Of a stretch of DNA of 63,863 nt, positions 41,773 to 52,348 are shown in pieces. The notes beneath the pieces were generated by a model. It saw nothing but the letters and a program-made list of their open reading frames with translations, was not told the DNA's origin and did no database searches. Every line of letters begins with the position of its first letter. Position 1 is the first letter of the stretch. The translations under genes were made by a program, and so were the position numbers. Source of the DNA: Candidatus Baltobacteraceae bacterium (GTDB lineage: Bacteria > Vulcanimicrobiota > Vulcanimicrobiia > Vulcanimicrobiales > Vulcanimicrobiaceae); the NCBI GenBank assembly GCA_035502855.1, contig DATJTX010000001.1, positions 1 to 63,863 of the forward strand, written 5' to 3'.

Positions 41773-42426
41773 TCAGGTACTTGGCGCAAACGACACGATC
41801 GCGTGGTTATTGCGATCGGCGACCCAGAACCGCGCTCCATCGAATACAACGCTGCGCGGTTTGAAGGGAAACGAGCGAAGCGCTTGTATCGATGACGCAT
41901 CATCGCCGATGCCGAGTCGCTCGAAGCGTCCGTCGCCCCACTCGTCGTCGACGGTCGCGAGGTAGAAGGCGCCGTCGACGATCGTCATGCCGACCGGGCG
42001 GCGCTCCAATTGCACTTCGCGCACGGCGGCGCCGTGTTTGTCGAGTTCGATGAGTTTCTTATCCCAGGCCTGCGAGAGATACAAGCTTCCGTTTCCATAG
42101 GCCAGGAACGAGCCTGAGTTATCCGGACAAACGAAACACTCGGCAAATCCGGCGTCAGGCGAAAATGCATAGACGTAGCGGTGATCGCGCTCGAGGTCCG
42201 GTTCGTCGATCGCCGGCGCCAGGATCAACCGGAAATCGGAGCCGGTAAATGTGATGCCCAATGACGCGGACGGCGAAACGAACTCGCGCTGGACCGTCCA
42301 CATCTGAGGATCGATCGCATACAAGTGGCCATCTGCGGCGCTCGTCACCCACATAGTCGTACCGTCCCATGCAAGGCCTTGCGGACCTGGCACGGGGGAA
42401 GGATGTCGCGTGAGTTCTGTCACCAC
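41773..42426 (-). CDS. Beta-propeller protein (SMP-30/YncE-like)
   Basis: 217 residues from GTG 42426. Repeats with Trp/Tyr-rich blades occur: GPQGLAWDGTTMWVTSAADGHLYAIDP, FLAYGNGSLYLSQAWDKKLIELD and VVFDGARFWVADRNNHAIVSF. The pattern fits a five- or six-bladed propeller of the SMP-30/NHL/glutamine-cyclotransferase type. No signal peptide is seen. It lies 15 nt after the nrdJ stop, so it is probably co-transcribed, but a link with nucleotide reduction is not known. Confidence 0.72.
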   Translation of the reverse strand: MVTELTRHPSPVPGPQGLAWDGTTMWVTSAADGHLYAIDPQMWTVQREFVSPSASLGITFTGSDFRLILAPAIDEPDLERDHRYVYAFSPDAGFAECFVCPDNSGSFLAYGNGSLYLSQAWDKKLIELDKHGAAVREVQLERRPVGMTIVDGAFYLATVDDEWGDGRFERLGIGDDASSIQALRSFPFKPRSVVFDGARFWVADRNNHAIVSFAPST

Positions 42427-42441
42427 ACCTGCTGCACCGGT

Positions 42442-45400
42442 TTAGCTACATCCGCTCGTCGCTCCGCAGTTGTCGCACTTCTCGCAGGCGCCGTTGCGGA
42501 CCATGGTGAGTTGCCCGCATTCGCCGCAGGCGTTCCCCGTGTAGCCTTTCGCCTTGGAAGCATTGACCGCTTCGACTTTCGACATGACCGCGGTTGACGT
42601 GGCAGCGTGCGGCAACGGCTTCGGTGTATCGTGCATCGCCGGCGCGTGCATGCCGCCGCCGGGGTCGCCGTGATCGCCCTCGTCCTTGCCGGGGCGCAGA
42701 TGTGTCGAGACGGGGTGGAATTTCTCGGCGACGCCGGCCGGGCGCACGCGCGTCGGACCGGCTTCTTCGGCGATGTACTCCTCGCCGGATCCGCCCACGT
42801 CCATCGCATCCATCTCCATCGACGGCTGCACGTGGGCGAGATCGTAACGCCCGAGATAACTCACCGCCAGCTCGCGGAAGATGTAGTCGAGTAGCGAGGT
42901 CGCCATCTTGATGTTCTGATGACCGACCACCGGACCATTGGGCTCGAAGCGCGTGAAGGTGAAGGCCTCCACGTATTCCTCGAGCGGCACGCCGTGCTGC
43001 AGACCTAGGCTCACCGCGATCGCGAAGTTGTTCATCAGCGATCGGAACGCGGCGCCTTCCTTATGCATGTCGATGAAGATCTCACCGAGCTGCCCGTTGT
43101 CGTACTCGCCGGTGCGCAGGTAGACTTTGTGTCCCCCGATCACCGCTTTCTGCGTGTAACCGCTGCGGCGCGCCGGCATGCTGCGGCGCTTTGCGATATA
43201 GCGGTAGACGATCTTCTCGGCCACTTGCAGCGGCTGCTGGAACGGCTGCGCCTGTGGAACTTCTTCGCCAATCGATGCATCGCCGCCGAAATCGAAACTT
43301 GCGGCTAACGGCTGCGAGAGCTTCGAGCCGTCGCGGTAGAGCGCGACCGCCTTGATCATGCGCTCCCAGCTATACCGGTACGCCTCTTTGATATCGGCGA
43401 TTGTTGCAGTGGACGGAAAATTAATCGTGTTATGGTTCACAATGCCATTGCCGACAAAGGCGTGGGTTACGGGCACGGAAATGTCGTAGACGAGGCGCTC
43501 GCCGGCGTCGGCGACGCATTCGACCGGGCTGAAGTGAAGATTCCGGTTCACAATCTCGTCCAGCCACTCGGGAAGTTCAATCTCCTTGGAGAGGCGCTGT
43601 AGCGTTTCCCAGGAGACATGTTTTGTACGCGAATCAAGCAGGTTGGTGTAACGGCTGCGTACGCCTCCCGTACCTGCTCCGCTCCGGCCGGAGGTACCGC
43701 GCGGCAGCAAATCGTACAGCGCGCGGCCGCTGACACCAGGAACAACGTCTGCCGCGCTCTGCGCGAAGCTATCGGTAAGGATCGACCAGGTGCGAGCGAG
43801 TTTCGCGGGCTCCGGGAACTGAACCATGGCGAGCAGCTTTTGCGCCTGACGGCCCGCTGCATGGACCTCACCGTACGTCTTTCCGTTCTGCCGGTTGAGC
43901 TTCTCGATGCGGCTGTGAACGATGCCAAGGTTGGTGAGGACGGCTTGAAGATCGTCGAGCAGTGCAGGCGAGTCGAGACAAAGCGCCCACTTGCTCAATC
44001 CTTCTGTCGTAACGTAGGCGTCGAGGAAAAGGCCGGTGAGAAACGCCAGTACGTGTTCGCGCGGTGACCGCAGAACTGCATCCGGGATCCGCTTCGCGCG
44101 TGCGCGCGAGCCACATCCAAGATATTCCAGAAACTCGACGAGTGTCTTCGAGGCGAAGACGATGCTCGAGCAACGATCGGCCGGGTGAAGAATCTTTCCT
44201 TCAATCCCAAATGCCGATCGCGCAGCGTCCTGCACGCGAAGGAGCACCGTTTCCACCGAATTCGTTATGTTGACGGTGTAGTTGGAACGCGAGGTATGTC
44301 CCTCAGCCGCGTAGGCGCCTAGGAAGAACGCGAGATCCGATGTCATCTGCTCAGGAACGCTTACGTTCTTTTGTGAGCCGTAGCTCGGAGACGCGATAAA
44401 GTCGTCGAACCGGGCAGCCTCGCTCGACCAAAGGTCATCGCCATATTGCGTGGCAACGTACTCGCCCGGTTGGATGTCCGAGAGGTAACGCCATGCTAAC
44501 CCTTGATCGCCGCACGTCAAAACACGGTGATTCGGGGTTCCGACCACGCGGTGGCCCGAGCGCAGGCGAATCTCGCGGACCTGGCGCTTGCCGCCGAAGT
44601 AGAATGCGTCGGTATTGCGAGAACCGTTGAGCGAGGCGACGCGCATTTCGTGCAAACGGAATGAGTCATCACGTTCACCCTGGTGCAGAGATTCGATGCG
44701 AACGAGCCCATTTTCGGTTGTCAACAGTGTCTCACCCACGACGCACTTCGAAATTGCGCCGGAAACGAACGGCTGCGCGGCCGCCATCATGTCGACATGG
44801 GCGAGGGGGCGGATGTACCGCGTGCCGTACTTGCCGCAGGGCGTAGCGCAATCGAAGACCGGCAAATGCTCGTCCTTGAGGTGCGGTGCGCCTTCCAACG
44901 TCATACGTCCGCAGATATGTGCCGAGGCTTCTTCGATCTGTTGCGTCGTAAAACCGAGGCCGTCGCGCAGGAGCGAGAAGTTCCAGTCGTTGAGCTGCTC
45001 GTCGCTCAGCCCGAGCTTGTCCTTGCAGAATTCCTCGCCGAGGACGAATTTGTTGAAGACGAACGGCAGCTCAAACGCGCCTGGAAGCGCCGCCTCGATG
45101 CGCGCGATCGCCTCGTCGTCGAAACCCTTGGCTTTGAGCGTTGCGCGGTTGACGTGCGGCGCCTCGAAGAGCGTGCCGGTACCCTTGGCGTAAGCTTCGA
45201 TCTCTTCGATCTGCTCTTGCGAATAGCCGAGGCGATGCAACGCCGCATCGACGGATTGATTGACGATCTTGAAATAGCCGCCGCCGGCGAGCTTTTTGAA
45301 CTTCACCAACGCAAAGTCGGGCTCGATACCGGTCGTATCGCAATCCATGACCAGCCCGATGGTGTTGTGCGAAATGAAGCCGTTTGCGATGTACGTGACG

Positions 45401-48400
45401 TTCGCAGGCACGGAGAGATCGTACGTCAATTGCTCGCCGCCGTCTTCGTTGCTCGTAACATGGTCGTAGTAGAAGTCAAGCGAGCATGCTAGTTCCTCGT
45501 TACCGGTCCGGGCAACGATCTGCGTCGCAAGGTGGCGCGAAATCGCGCCGCGGTAGCGTCTGTTGGAGTTGTAGAGAACGGCCTTCGAGACGCTGCCCGT
45601 CGAGACGAGCTCGCGGAACGCGGTCTCGCCGATGTAGACGTTATCCTTCTTACGACCCTGCCACGAATCGTTGTGCGCCACCGCCGTTGCTTTGCGTGCG
45701 CCGATGAAGCCCGCCACACTCACAAAGACTTTGTTGTATGAAACGTTCCGTACCCGCGTACAATAGGTCTCTGACTGGCCCCAGCCGGAGATATTGGTTG
45801 TCGTCGTCGTCGGGATGCCCAGAAGCAGGAGTAGAGTCTTCACTTCGCCCGAGAATTCACGGCATGCGGTCGTCCAACACGGTACCCCGCTCGTTACGGT
45901 GCCGTCGGCTTCGTAAAGGCCGCGCACGAACGCACCGTAGATCACCGGATCGTTCGTCGCAAGCAATGCATCGGGGATCCGCGGCACGTATCCCTTCCCG
46001 CTGTGGCCTTCGGTTGGTGGTAGCTTCTTGAAACCACAGGCCTCCCACCAGAGGGTCAATGGTACCGAATTGATCGCGACCTCGGTGTAGCCGGTCTTCT
46101 TTGTACATACGGCATCGAGATTGAAGAGAGATTTCGCGAGTTTGCAGAGCCGTTCGGCAACGTCCGTGTCGGCGTTTGCGACGCAGAAACGCAGGCCCTT
46201 GCTGTGGAAGGACCCATCGCCCATGAAGTAGCCGACGAGCTCTGCGAGATCAGCATCCATCGTGCGCGGTACGCGCGTGGTGTAATCGCCGGTCCAGTAT
46301 TCCTCGCTGATGTCCGGTAGCGCGACGGTCTTCGGCGTCCCGATGAGCTTGCCCATGGAAAGCGCGACGACATCGTCCGGCGCAACGTCGGCCATGCGCT
46401 TCCACTGGAGATCGCCGCTTGCCGGATCAACGACCTTGATCCGGTGCGTCGGCGTACCCTGAATAACGTAGCCGCTCTTGGTGACAATGCGCCGCGTATG
46501 CTCGACACCGTTGACGAAGAATTTTGTTGCCTTCTGCTCGCCGTCGTCGGTTAGAACGCGGAAATCGACGTCTTGCCACTTCGCGCCATCTCCATTGCCA
46601 AGGCGATTGAGCCGCATCAGGCCGCGATCGGTAATAACCATCGAATCGCCGGTGAGACAACCCGTGGGCGCGATCACGACCGTCTGAGCATTGCGGAAAC
46701 CCGAGACTTCGCCGATAGCGAGCGCGTCATCCCACATCTTGCGCGCGAGTGCCCACGTCTCTTGCGTGAACAGCGTCGGGGCATAGGTGACGGGTTTGAT
46801 GCTGAGCCCTTCGTACTCTCCGAGATTGGCATCGTAGGCTGCGTTACGATGATTGCGGATCACGCGGAGCATTGGCTCGCGATTAGCTTCGTAGCGTTCG
46901 AACGCGCCAAGCTGCTGCGCCATTTCGGCCGACGTACGATAGGCCGAACCGGTCATCAGCGCATTGATCGCCGCGCACCAGCCAAATGCTTCCTCGGAAT
47001 CATAAGGTAGACCCATGCGCATGAGCAGCGTGCCGAGGTTGGCATAGCCAAGGCCGAGCGTACGATACTTGTGGTTCTTCGCGGCAATCGTCTTGGACGG
47101 CATTTGTCCCATTGCGACGGAAATTTCCAGCGTGGTCGTCCAGACGCGCGCTGCTTCGGCAAAACGCTTTGCATCAAAGCTTCCGCGTTCGTCCTCGAAC
47201 TTCACGAGATTCAAGGATGCCAAGTTACAGGCACTGTCATCTATGAATACGTATTCCGAACAATTATGTATTCGCAAACCGTTACCAACGAAGTGCTCAG
47301 TGTCGTGCTCGGTTAAATCGTATACATCAGCTCGGCCGATAGGGGTCAATCTTTCGAACTTGTCGGCTAAATGATCGCGATAACACGTAACGGAATTGTT
47401 TAGACGCCTCAATGCCGAAGCTTTATGCGAGCCAACGTGGAAACCTATCTCGCGTTCGAAGGCAAGACGGGACGTGCGGGAAATGCGAAGTGAGTGCATC
47501 TGGACGACGTCGTACTTCGAAAGACCGCCTTTCCCATCCGGACACATGGAAGAAGAAGACGTGCGGCGATCCGTGTAGAGCTTTGCTTTGATTCCGAAGG
47601 AAAGCAGCATATATTGAACTTGCTGCAAAAGCTCCAACGAACAAGAGTCGAGCGAGATATATTGCGACTTCTCACCATAATTCGCGACTGTTCCGTCGGC
47701 AGTAAAGAGGCCGCGCAGTAGTGCCGCTGTCGAATTTTTATCGAGACGGTAGACAGCGTCGGTAAACCGCTTCTTGGCGCTCCCGTGATTTAGTACGGCG
47801 AAGCGAGAGAAGAGTTCGATGACGCGCTTGTTCCCAATCGAGATTCGTGTTCCCGATGCGGACTGAGGCGCGGTGACCATTGTGGCTCGTCGGCTGCGAC
47901 CGTCGTCGAGCATCGCGGCCTTTAATATGTTAATGCCATCTGCGATATCTTGAAGCACTGGCCTTTCGTCGTCGTGCATGGTTAGGATGAGGCTATTGCT
48001 GTCGCCATTGGTCACACAGCCATCGCCGACAGCTACGCCAATGCCGACGGCGATCTTTTCATCCAATGGCTCGCTACCGAAGCCAGAACCGGATAGAAGA
48101 ATTCGATCACCTTCCCGCAGTTGGGAAGCCGCGACATCGCCACGGTTCTCAGTGAGGACCTTGTGGTCGGCGGTCAGGTCCAGCGTATAGCCCGCCTTTG
48201 TCACAAGCCGGTAGACGGGTTTGTGGCCAGTCGAGAAGATCTTGTTAACAAAGTGCGGCTTGCCATCGGAGCCAATGACAAACGCAGCCTTACCGACGAG
48301 CTCGGCTATGCGCTGAGGGCCATCGGCCGTGGCAATCAGCGTGTCGCCGGTGACGCACGGGTTCGTTGCGTTGATGCGCTCGTCGTTCGAACACGTGTGC

Positions 48401-50823
48401 CACTCCTGAATCGTGTCGTCGAATTGCAATCCGGGATCGGCGCATTGCCAGGCGGCAAGACCGATTTGTTCCCACAGATCCGCGGCTTTGATCGTCTTGA
48501 CCGTGTTGCCGTTGGTGCGCGAGGTCAGCGCCCAATCCTCGTTTTTATCGAGCGTATCGAAGAACGCGTTCGTCAAGCGAACCGAGTTGTTCGAATTCTG
48601 ACCGGAGACCGTGTTATATGCCTCGGAATCCCAACCGGTGTCGTACTGCTCGATCTCCAAGCTCTTGTAGCCCTGACGCGCGTAATCCAACGCCTGCTGC
48701 GTCGCGCCGCTGGGCACGCCCATCGCGAGTGCTTTGCGCAGCGCTTCACGCAGATGCGGGTTGAACGCGACGTCGAGGCGCGAACTTTCCGGAATGCGTG
48801 TGTCGTGCGCGGCAGCCATGACTGCGTTGAGTTGCTCTTGTAGAATGCGCGATCCGATCACCAGATCCGCGACCTTGCGCTCCTCGCGAACCTTCCATGT
48901 CACGAACTGTTCGATGTCGGGATGATCGGCGTTGAGCACGACCATCTTGGCGGCGCGGCGCGTGGTGCCGCCGGATTTGATCGCACCCGCGGCGCGATCG
49001 AAGACCTTGAGGAACGACATCAAGCCGCTCGACGTGCCGCCGCCGGTGAGCTTTTCGCCTTCGGCGCGAAGCTTGGAGAAGTTGGCACCGGAACCCGAGC
49101 CTCCTTTGAAGATGCGCGCTTCGCGAATCAATCCGTCGAAAATGCCGCCTTCGTTGACCAGATCGTCTTCAATGGAGAGGATAAAACAGTTATGGACGAC
49201 GACGTTGCGCGTCAGGAAACTGCCGCTAGTCGTTTGTATATCGTAGACGGGCATGACGCCAACCGGCGTTACCGACAACACACTGAGCAAGCGTTCCCTG
49301 CGTGAGTACTTTCCGGGCCGCAGAAACGTTTGCATCAACTTGTGCGATTTTTCGTCGTCGACGAAGCCAACGTGCTCGCTAAACCGCAAGCGATCGCATT
49401 CGCGTGCGATCTGTACTTTGGTAAACGGCCTCCGCACGTCATCGTATGGGCCATACGTCCGTACGATGTTGCCGATCCCGAGATTGCGCAGAAGTGCAGA
49501 AACGTCATCTGCGAATTCTCGAGAGACCGTGCCAAATTCAACTTTACCCTGGCTCGTTACACACCCGTCGGCTTGGAAAAGGGAGCGCAGGTATTCACAA
49601 ACGGCGTCCCGGCCGAGGCGCATAATTGCCTTCGGTACGCGGAGTTCTTCGCTTCGTTTTTCGAGTTCATACTGCTCGACGAATGAGCGGAGCACTTCGC
49701 CATAATAACGGCGGCGTGTCACTTGCACGCCCCCGATCGGCGTTGGGCGCGTCGACTCGTTGTAATGTAAGCCGGCGAGCGCGATTTCTGAAATGGCGCT
49801 CACATGGGCGCGCTCGTCACCGTTTACGGCCAGAGCTTCAAGGGTCAGGCTCTTGTTCGTTCCCGTGCGATACTTCCCGACGAAGCCGTCGCCCTGGACC
49901 CAGCCGGCAAGTGAAGCCTCGGCAATGTCAGCTAGTGAAGCTGAACGCTTGAGAATAGCAGTATTCGTTCTCTCGATGAGGCGATCGCCGGGTTGCAACT
50001 CGTCGATTCGCTTCCATGCAGCCGTTCGCGACTTAGATGTTCTCACACGAACGCGGTGATCGGCGGTAGCCTCGATGAAATTGCCGTTGGAAAGGTTGAC
50101 GCGCACGACCGGTTTGGTTCCGTTCGGCATAACGGCAACGACCTGAGTGAGACCATGCTCGTCGTAGACCCATTGACCGATCAGCTTAGCATCGACAATA
50201 TCACCGATCGAAATTGGTCCATCCGGCGTGGAAACAAGCGCGTGATGCGGTAAGCACGCGGAAACTTGCGGCCTTTCGAATGCCGAGGTCGATTTGACCG
50301 CTTCGCCGCTGTGCGGATCGACGTAGTAATGCCCTTGCGCCGGGCCCGAAATGCCGTACGCCCAATGCAAGCCGGTGTTGAACCACTGCGGACTATTCGC
50401 CGCGCCGACTTGACGCGCGAGCATCGCCGACATTTCGTCGTAATAGACGCGCGCGTCGTCCTCGGAATCGAAATAGTTGTACTTCCAGCCCCAATAGGTC
50501 CAGCAGCCGGCGAGCCGGTTGAAGACCTGGCGCGAGTCGCGTTCCGCCCCGAACGTGGCATCCGAGGCCGCCTCCGAGCGCCACAGCCACTCCGGCACGC
50601 CCTCTTCGGGCACGCGCACCGTCGAGCTCGGGACGCCGGCCTTGCGGCAATATTTCTGGGCCAGGACGTCGACCGCGACCTGGCTCCAGCCGGTCGGGAC
50701 CATGACGTCCTTGGCTTCGAAAATCACCGAGCCGTCGGGGTTGACGATGCGTGAGGTACGCGGTTCGAATTCGAGGCCCGCGTAGGGGTCGCCGAGGGTG
50801 GAATAGAGGCGGCGAAACTTCAT
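42442..50823 (-). CDS. nrdJ: Adenosylcobalamin-dependent (class II) ribonucleotide reductase with four inteins
   Basis: A single uninterrupted frame of 2793 codons. After removal of four inteins the host protein has 1201 residues, a normal length for NrdJ with its extra C-terminal region. Exteins are precursor residues 1-189, 546-822, 1188-1388, 1821-2026 and 2466-2793. Key motifs rebuilt after splicing are ACFILS (redox Cys), NPCSE (thiyl-radical Cys and Glu), APTGTIG and SKTINFP. The C-terminus has a Cys-rich zinc-like end ([14 protein letters not shown]). It reduces ribonucleoside di- or triphosphates to deoxy forms with AdoCbl; no oxygen is needed. An upstream promoter with dyads and a LexA-type box suggest regulated expression. 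Confidence 0.97.
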   Translation of the reverse strand: MKFRRLYSTLGDPYAGLEFEPRTSRIVNPDGSVIFEAKDVMVPTGWSQVAVDVLAQKYCRKAGVPSSTVRVPEEGVPEWLWRSEAASDATFGAERDSRQVFNRLAGCWTYWGWKYNYFDSEDDARVYYDEMSAMLARQVGAANSPQWFNTGLHWAYGISGPAQGHYYVDPHSGEAVKSTSAFERPQVSACLPHHALVSTPDGPISIGDIVDAKLIGQWVYDEHGLTQVVAVMPNGTKPVVRVNLSNGNFIEATADHRVRVRTSKSRTAAWKRIDELQPGDRLIERTNTAILKRSASLADIAEASLAGWVQGDGFVGKYRTGTNKSLTLEALAVNGDERAHVSAISEIALAGLHYNESTRPTPIGGVQVTRRRYYGEVLRSFVEQYELEKRSEELRVPKAIMRLGRDAVCEYLRSLFQADGCVTSQGKVEFGTVSREFADDVSALLRNLGIGNIVRTYGPYDDVRRPFTKVQIARECDRLRFSEHVGFVDDEKSHKLMQTFLRPGKYSRRERLLSVLSVTPVGVMPVYDIQTTSGSFLTRNVVVHNCFILSIEDDLVNEGGIFDGLIREARIFKGGSGSGANFSKLRAEGEKLTGGGTSSGLMSFLKVFDRAAGAIKSGGTTRRAAKMVVLNADHPDIEQFVTWKVREERKVADLVIGSRILQEQLNAVMAAAHDTRIPESSRLDVAFNPHLREALRKALAMGVPSGATQQALDYARQGYKSLEIEQYDTGWDSEAYNTVSGQNSNNSVRLTNAFFDTLDKNEDWALTSRTNGNTVKTIKAADLWEQIGLAAWQCADPGLQFDDTIQEWHTCSNDERINATNPCVTGDTLIATADGPQRIAELVGKAAFVIGSDGKPHFVNKIFSTGHKPVYRLVTKAGYTLDLTADHKVLTENRGDVAASQLREGDRILLSGSGFGSEPLDEKIAVGIGVAVGDGCVTNGDSNSLILTMHDDERPVLQDIADGINILKAAMLDDGRSRRATMVTAPQSASGTRISIGNKRVIELFSRFAVLNHGSAKKRFTDAVYRLDKNSTAALLRGLFTADGTVANYGEKSQYISLDSCSLELLQQVQYMLLSFGIKAKLYTDRRTSSSSMCPDGKGGLSKYDVVQMHSLRISRTSRLAFEREIGFHVGSHKASALRRLNNSVTCYRDHLADKFERLTPIGRADVYDLTEHDTEHFVGNGLRIHNCSEYVFIDDSACNLASLNLVKFEDERGSFDAKRFAEAARVWTTTLEISVAMGQMPSKTIAAKNHKYRTLGLGYANLGTLLMRMGLPYDSEEAFGWCAAINALMTGSAYRTSAEMAQQLGAFERYEANREPMLRVIRNHRNAAYDANLGEYEGLSIKPVTYAPTLFTQETWALARKMWDDALAIGEVSGFRNAQTVVIAPTGCLTGDSMVITDRGLMRLNRLGNGDGAKWQDVDFRVLTDDGEQKATKFFVNGVEHTRRIVTKSGYVIQGTPTHRIKVVDPASGDLQWKRMADVAPDDVVALSMGKLIGTPKTVALPDISEEYWTGDYTTRVPRTMDADLAELVGYFMGDGSFHSKGLRFCVANADTDVAERLCKLAKSLFNLDAVCTKKTGYTEVAINSVPLTLWWEACGFKKLPPTEGHSGKGYVPRIPDALLATNDPVIYGAFVRGLYEADGTVTSGVPCWTTACREFSGEVKTLLLLLGIPTTTTTNISGWGQSETYCTRVRNVSYNKVFVSVAGFIGARKATAVAHNDSWQGRKKDNVYIGETAFRELVSTGSVSKAVLYNSNRRYRGAISRHLATQIVARTGNEELACSLDFYYDHVTSNEDGGEQLTYDLSVPANVTYIANGFISHNTIGLVMDCDTTGIEPDFALVKFKKLAGGGYFKIVNQSVDAALHRLGYSQEQIEEIEAYAKGTGTLFEAPHVNRATLKAKGFDDEAIARIEAALPGAFELPFVFNKFVLGEEFCKDKLGLSDEQLNDWNFSLLRDGLGFTTQQIEEASAHICGRMTLEGAPHLKDEHLPVFDCATPCGKYGTRYIRPLAHVDMMAAAQPFVSGAISKCVVGETLLTTENGLVRIESLHQGERDDSFRLHEMRVASLNGSRNTDAFYFGGKRQVREIRLRSGHRVVGTPNHRVLTCGDQGLAWRYLSDIQPGEYVATQYGDDLWSSEAARFDDFIASPSYGSQKNVSVPEQMTSDLAFFLGAYAAEGHTSRSNYTVNITNSVETVLLRVQDAARSAFGIEGKILHPADRCSSIVFASKTLVEFLEYLGCGSRARAKRIPDAVLRSPREHVLAFLTGLFLDAYVTTEGLSKWALCLDSPALLDDLQAVLTNLGIVHSRIEKLNRQNGKTYGEVHAAGRQAQKLLAMVQFPEPAKLARTWSILTDSFAQSAADVVPGVSGRALYDLLPRGTSGRSGAGTGGVRSRYTNLLDSRTKHVSWETLQRLSKEIELPEWLDEIVNRNLHFSPVECVADAGERLVYDISVPVTHAFVGNGIVNHNTINFPSTATIADIKEAYRYSWERMIKAVALYRDGSKLSQPLAASFDFGGDASIGEEVPQAQPFQQPLQVAEKIVYRYIAKRRSMPARRSGYTQKAVIGGHKVYLRTGEYDNGQLGEIFIDMHKEGAAFRSLMNNFAIAVSLGLQHGVPLEEYVEAFTFTRFEPNGPVVGHQNIKMATSLLDYIFRELAVSYLGRYDLAHVQPSMEMDAMDVGGSGEEYIAEEAGPTRVRPAGVAEKFHPVSTHLRPGKDEGDHGDPGGGMHAPAMHDTPKPLPHAATSTAVMSKVEAVNASKAKGYTGNACGECGQLTMVRNGACEKCDNCGATSGCS
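43429..44745 (-). mobile_element. Intein 4 of NrdJ (439 residues), at SKTINFP, with a decaying endonuclease
   Basis: Precursor residues 2027-2465. It begins [17 protein letters not shown]. Block B is [13 protein letters not shown]. The first endonuclease motif is [10 protein letters not shown] (Glu instead of Asp) and the second is [10 protein letters not shown], which has lost the expected DG, so the endonuclease may be inactive. It ends [18 protein letters not shown] and NHN, with Thr as +1 residue (TINFPS). The C-terminal block resembles intein 3, so the two may be related. Confidence 0.93.
45364..46659 (-). mobile_element. Intein 3 of NrdJ (432 residues), at the APTGTIG loop
   Basis: Precursor residues 1389-1820. 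It begins [17 protein letters not shown]. Block B is [22 protein letters not shown] motifs are [10 protein letters not shown] and [10 protein letters not shown]. It ends [17 protein letters not shown] and FISHN, with Thr as +1 residue (TIGLVMD). The site lies in the conserved PTGT loop near the substrate phosphate site. About 70 residues longer than intein 1, mostly near the C-terminus of the endonuclease part. Confidence 0.95.
47263..48357 (-). mobile_element. Intein 2 of NrdJ (365 residues), at the thiyl-radical motif NPCSE
   Basis: Precursor residues 823-1187. It begins [17 protein letters not shown]. Block B is [22 protein letters not shown] motifs are GVAVGDGCV and [10 protein letters not shown]. 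It ends [18 protein letters not shown] and IHN, and the +1 residue is Cys of CSEYVF. That Cys is the catalytic thiyl-radical cysteine, so the enzyme cannot work without splicing. Confidence 0.95.
49189..50256 (-). mobile_element. Intein 1 of NrdJ (356 residues), at the redox Cys motif ACFILS
   Basis: Precursor residues 190-545. The N-terminal splice residue is Cys190 ([10 protein letters not shown]). Block B is [12 protein letters not shown] (Thr and His present). LAGLIDADG endonuclease motifs are [10 protein letters not shown] and [10 protein letters not shown], both with the acidic residue. The C-terminal end is [13 protein letters not shown] through VVVHN, and the +1 residue is Cys of CFILS. 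Splicing and homing activities both look intact. The +1 Cys is the conserved redox-active cysteine of the reductase. Confidence 0.95.
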
Positions 50824-50880
50824 GGAAGAGCTGCTCCTTGCTCGTTTTGGGGGAATGAGAAGACTTCGCGGCTAGCTATG

Positions 50881-50894
50881 CGAACACCTGTTCG
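50881..50894. promoter_or_regulatory. LexA-type SOS box (Gram-positive pattern) in the nrdJ leader
   Basis: CGAACACCTGTTCG has perfect CGAAC/GTTCG half-sites and matches the Bacillus/actinobacterial LexA consensus (CGAAC, four bases, GTTYG) at nearly all positions. It lies 57 nt before the nrdJ start codon and about 27 nt downstream of the predicted transcription start, where LexA could block elongation. Binding is not shown. Confidence 0.55.
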
Positions 50895-50926
50895 TATCGG
50901 GTGCGTCGGAGGGCTGTCGGGACACC

Positions 50927-50963
50927 TATTGTGTCACAATACCCGCATTGGCACAAGATATTG
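50927..50963 (-). promoter_or_regulatory. nrdJ promoter overlapped by two dyads (NrdR-like operator candidate)
   Basis: On the minus strand TTGTGC (50951-50956) and CACAAT (50928-50933) are 17 bp apart. A perfect 15-bp palindrome, TATTGTG-T-CACAATA (50927-50941), covers the -10 box. A second dyad, CAA-GATA-TTG (50954-50963), overlaps the -35 box and resembles the NrdR consensus core (ACACwATATaTwGTGT) in part. Both are in the right place for a repressor, most likely NrdR; the centres are about 24 bp apart. Confidence 0.5.
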
Positions 50964-51108
50964 GGGTCGGGCCGGTTGTCTTCCTTGTGGTTGCCGTGTG
51001 GAGAACGGCAAAAAGCTGCGGAGAAAGCGGGGATGGCCCTCGCGCCGCGAGGAGAGGCTGTGGAGCCTTCCGAGGATACCGGGGATAAGCCGTCGGAACG
51101 CAGCGCAA

Positions 51109-51594
51109 ATGTTCGGTCCGGACCGCTACGTCTCGCGCCTGGCCGGGGTCAGCGTGGACACCCTCTACGAGCACGGCTTTCGCGGTCTGATCATCGACCT
51201 CGACAACACCCTGATGGGCTTCCGCCAGACCGAACTCGAGGCCGATCACGTCGCTTGGGTCGAGCAAGCGCGGCTGCGCGGCTTCGCGATGGTGATGGTC
51301 TCCAACAATTTTACCGTGCGCGTGACGTCGATCGCGGAGCAGCTGAAGATCCCGTGTATTCCGAACGCGCTCAAACCGCTGCCGTTCGGGGTGATGCGGG
51401 CCGTTCGCATGCTCAGCCTTCCGCGCAAGCAGATCGCCGTCGTCGGCGATCAGCTCTTCACCGACGTGCTCTCGGGCAAACTCTGCGGGCTCTACACCAT
51501 TCTTACCGAGCCGATCGAGCGCAAGGATTTTCCGATCACGAAGATCTTCCGGTTTTTCGAGCGCTTGATGTTGCCCGATCGTCCGACCGAGTGA
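51109..51594 (+). CDS. yqeG: YqeG-family HAD phosphatase (subfamily IIIA)
   Basis: 161 residues from ATG 51109 (MFGPDRYVSRLAGVSVDTL); the longer frame upstream overlaps the nrdJ regulatory region. HAD motif I is IIDLDNTLMGF, with catalytic Asp, motif II MVSNNFTVRV, and motif III/IV PFGVMRAVRMLSL, IAVVGDQLFTDVLSG. YqeG-type phosphatases are often encoded with yqeH and aroE; here aroE follows by 7 nt. Substrate unknown, probably a small phosphorylated metabolite. Confidence 0.9.
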   Translation: MFGPDRYVSRLAGVSVDTLYEHGFRGLIIDLDNTLMGFRQTELEADHVAWVEQARLRGFAMVMVSNNFTVRVTSIAEQLKIPCIPNALKPLPFGVMRAVRMLSLPRKQIAVVGDQLFTDVLSGKLCGLYTILTEPIERKDFPITKIFRFFERLMLPDRPTE

Positions 51595-51601
51595 GGAAAG
51601 C

Positions 51602-52348
51602 ATGAAACTCGCGGTCATCGGCGATCCCGTCGCGCACAGCCGCAGCCCCGAGATCCATCGGCACCTTCTGCGCGAAGCCGAGATCGAGGACGGGAGTTAC
51701 GTCGCCATCCGGGTGCCCGCGGTCAACGCGGTCGCGGTGATTCGGCGCATGCGGATGGACGGCTACACCGGCGCCAACGTCACCACGCCGCTCAAAGAAG
51801 AAGCGCTGCACGCGTGCGACGTGCTGACCGAAGAAGCGCAGCGCGCGCAGGCGGTGAACACGCTGTTTTTCGGGCCGCAGATCATCGGGCACAATACCGA
51901 CGGCATCGGCGCGCGCAGCGCGCTCGAAGTGCTGCTGGAAGAGCCCGTCGCGCTCAAGCGCGTCGGCGTTCTCGGCTACGGCCCGACCGCTCGGGCGATC
52001 CTCGGCCATTTCTCGGAAAACGACGCGTATATGTTCGTCTGGGGACGCAACCAAGAGAAAGTACAGGCGGCCTGCGAACGCTACGATGCGCAGCCCTGGC
52101 CCAGTGAAAACCCGCCGGAAATCATCATCAGCACCTTGCCGCCGAAAGTCCGCTTCGAGCCCGACATGCTGGATGCGCTGATGCGCGCCGACATCCTGAT
52201 GGACGCAAATTACGGAGGACGCTCGACGTTGCACCATCAGCTCGAACGCGAAATCGTGACCGGTGACGCGATGCTGGAAGAACAGGCGCGCGCGTCATTC
52301 GATTTTTGGCTTGCGCACGTGGAGGGTGTCGCGCCCGAGGGCAGCTAA
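51602..52348 (+). CDS. aroE: Shikimate dehydrogenase
   Basis: 248 residues, AGGAAAGC before the ATG. The shikimate-binding SRSPEIHRHLL and catalytic Lys in NVTTPLKEEA are present, as are VNTLFF, HNTDGIG and the NADP site VGVLGYGPTARA. It reduces 3-dehydroshikimate in aromatic amino acid synthesis. Slightly short for AroE (usually 270-290), which fits the compact YdiB/AroE subgroup. The end overlaps the convergent gene by 4 nt. Operon with yqeG. Confidence 0.92.
   Translation: MKLAVIGDPVAHSRSPEIHRHLLREAEIEDGSYVAIRVPAVNAVAVIRRMRMDGYTGANVTTPLKEEALHACDVLTEEAQRAQAVNTLFFGPQIIGHNTDGIGARSALEVLLEEPVALKRVGVLGYGPTARAILGHFSENDAYMFVWGRNQEKVQAACERYDAQPWPSENPPEIIISTLPPKVRFEPDMLDALMRADILMDANYGGRSTLHHQLEREIVTGDAMLEEQARASFDFWLAHVEGVAPEGS

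Noticed and set aside
50824-50930. Cobalamin riboswitch before nrdJ or cobT
   Set aside because: No B12-box (AGYCMGGARACCKGC) was found in the nrdJ leader, before cobT or before serA; leaders are too short.
50824-51108. DnaA-box-like sites (TGTGGAGAA near 50997, GGGGATAA near 51080) upstream of yqeG
   Set aside because: Each has one to three mismatches to TGTGGATAA and there is no AT-rich region or dnaA/dnaN gene, so an origin is not supported.
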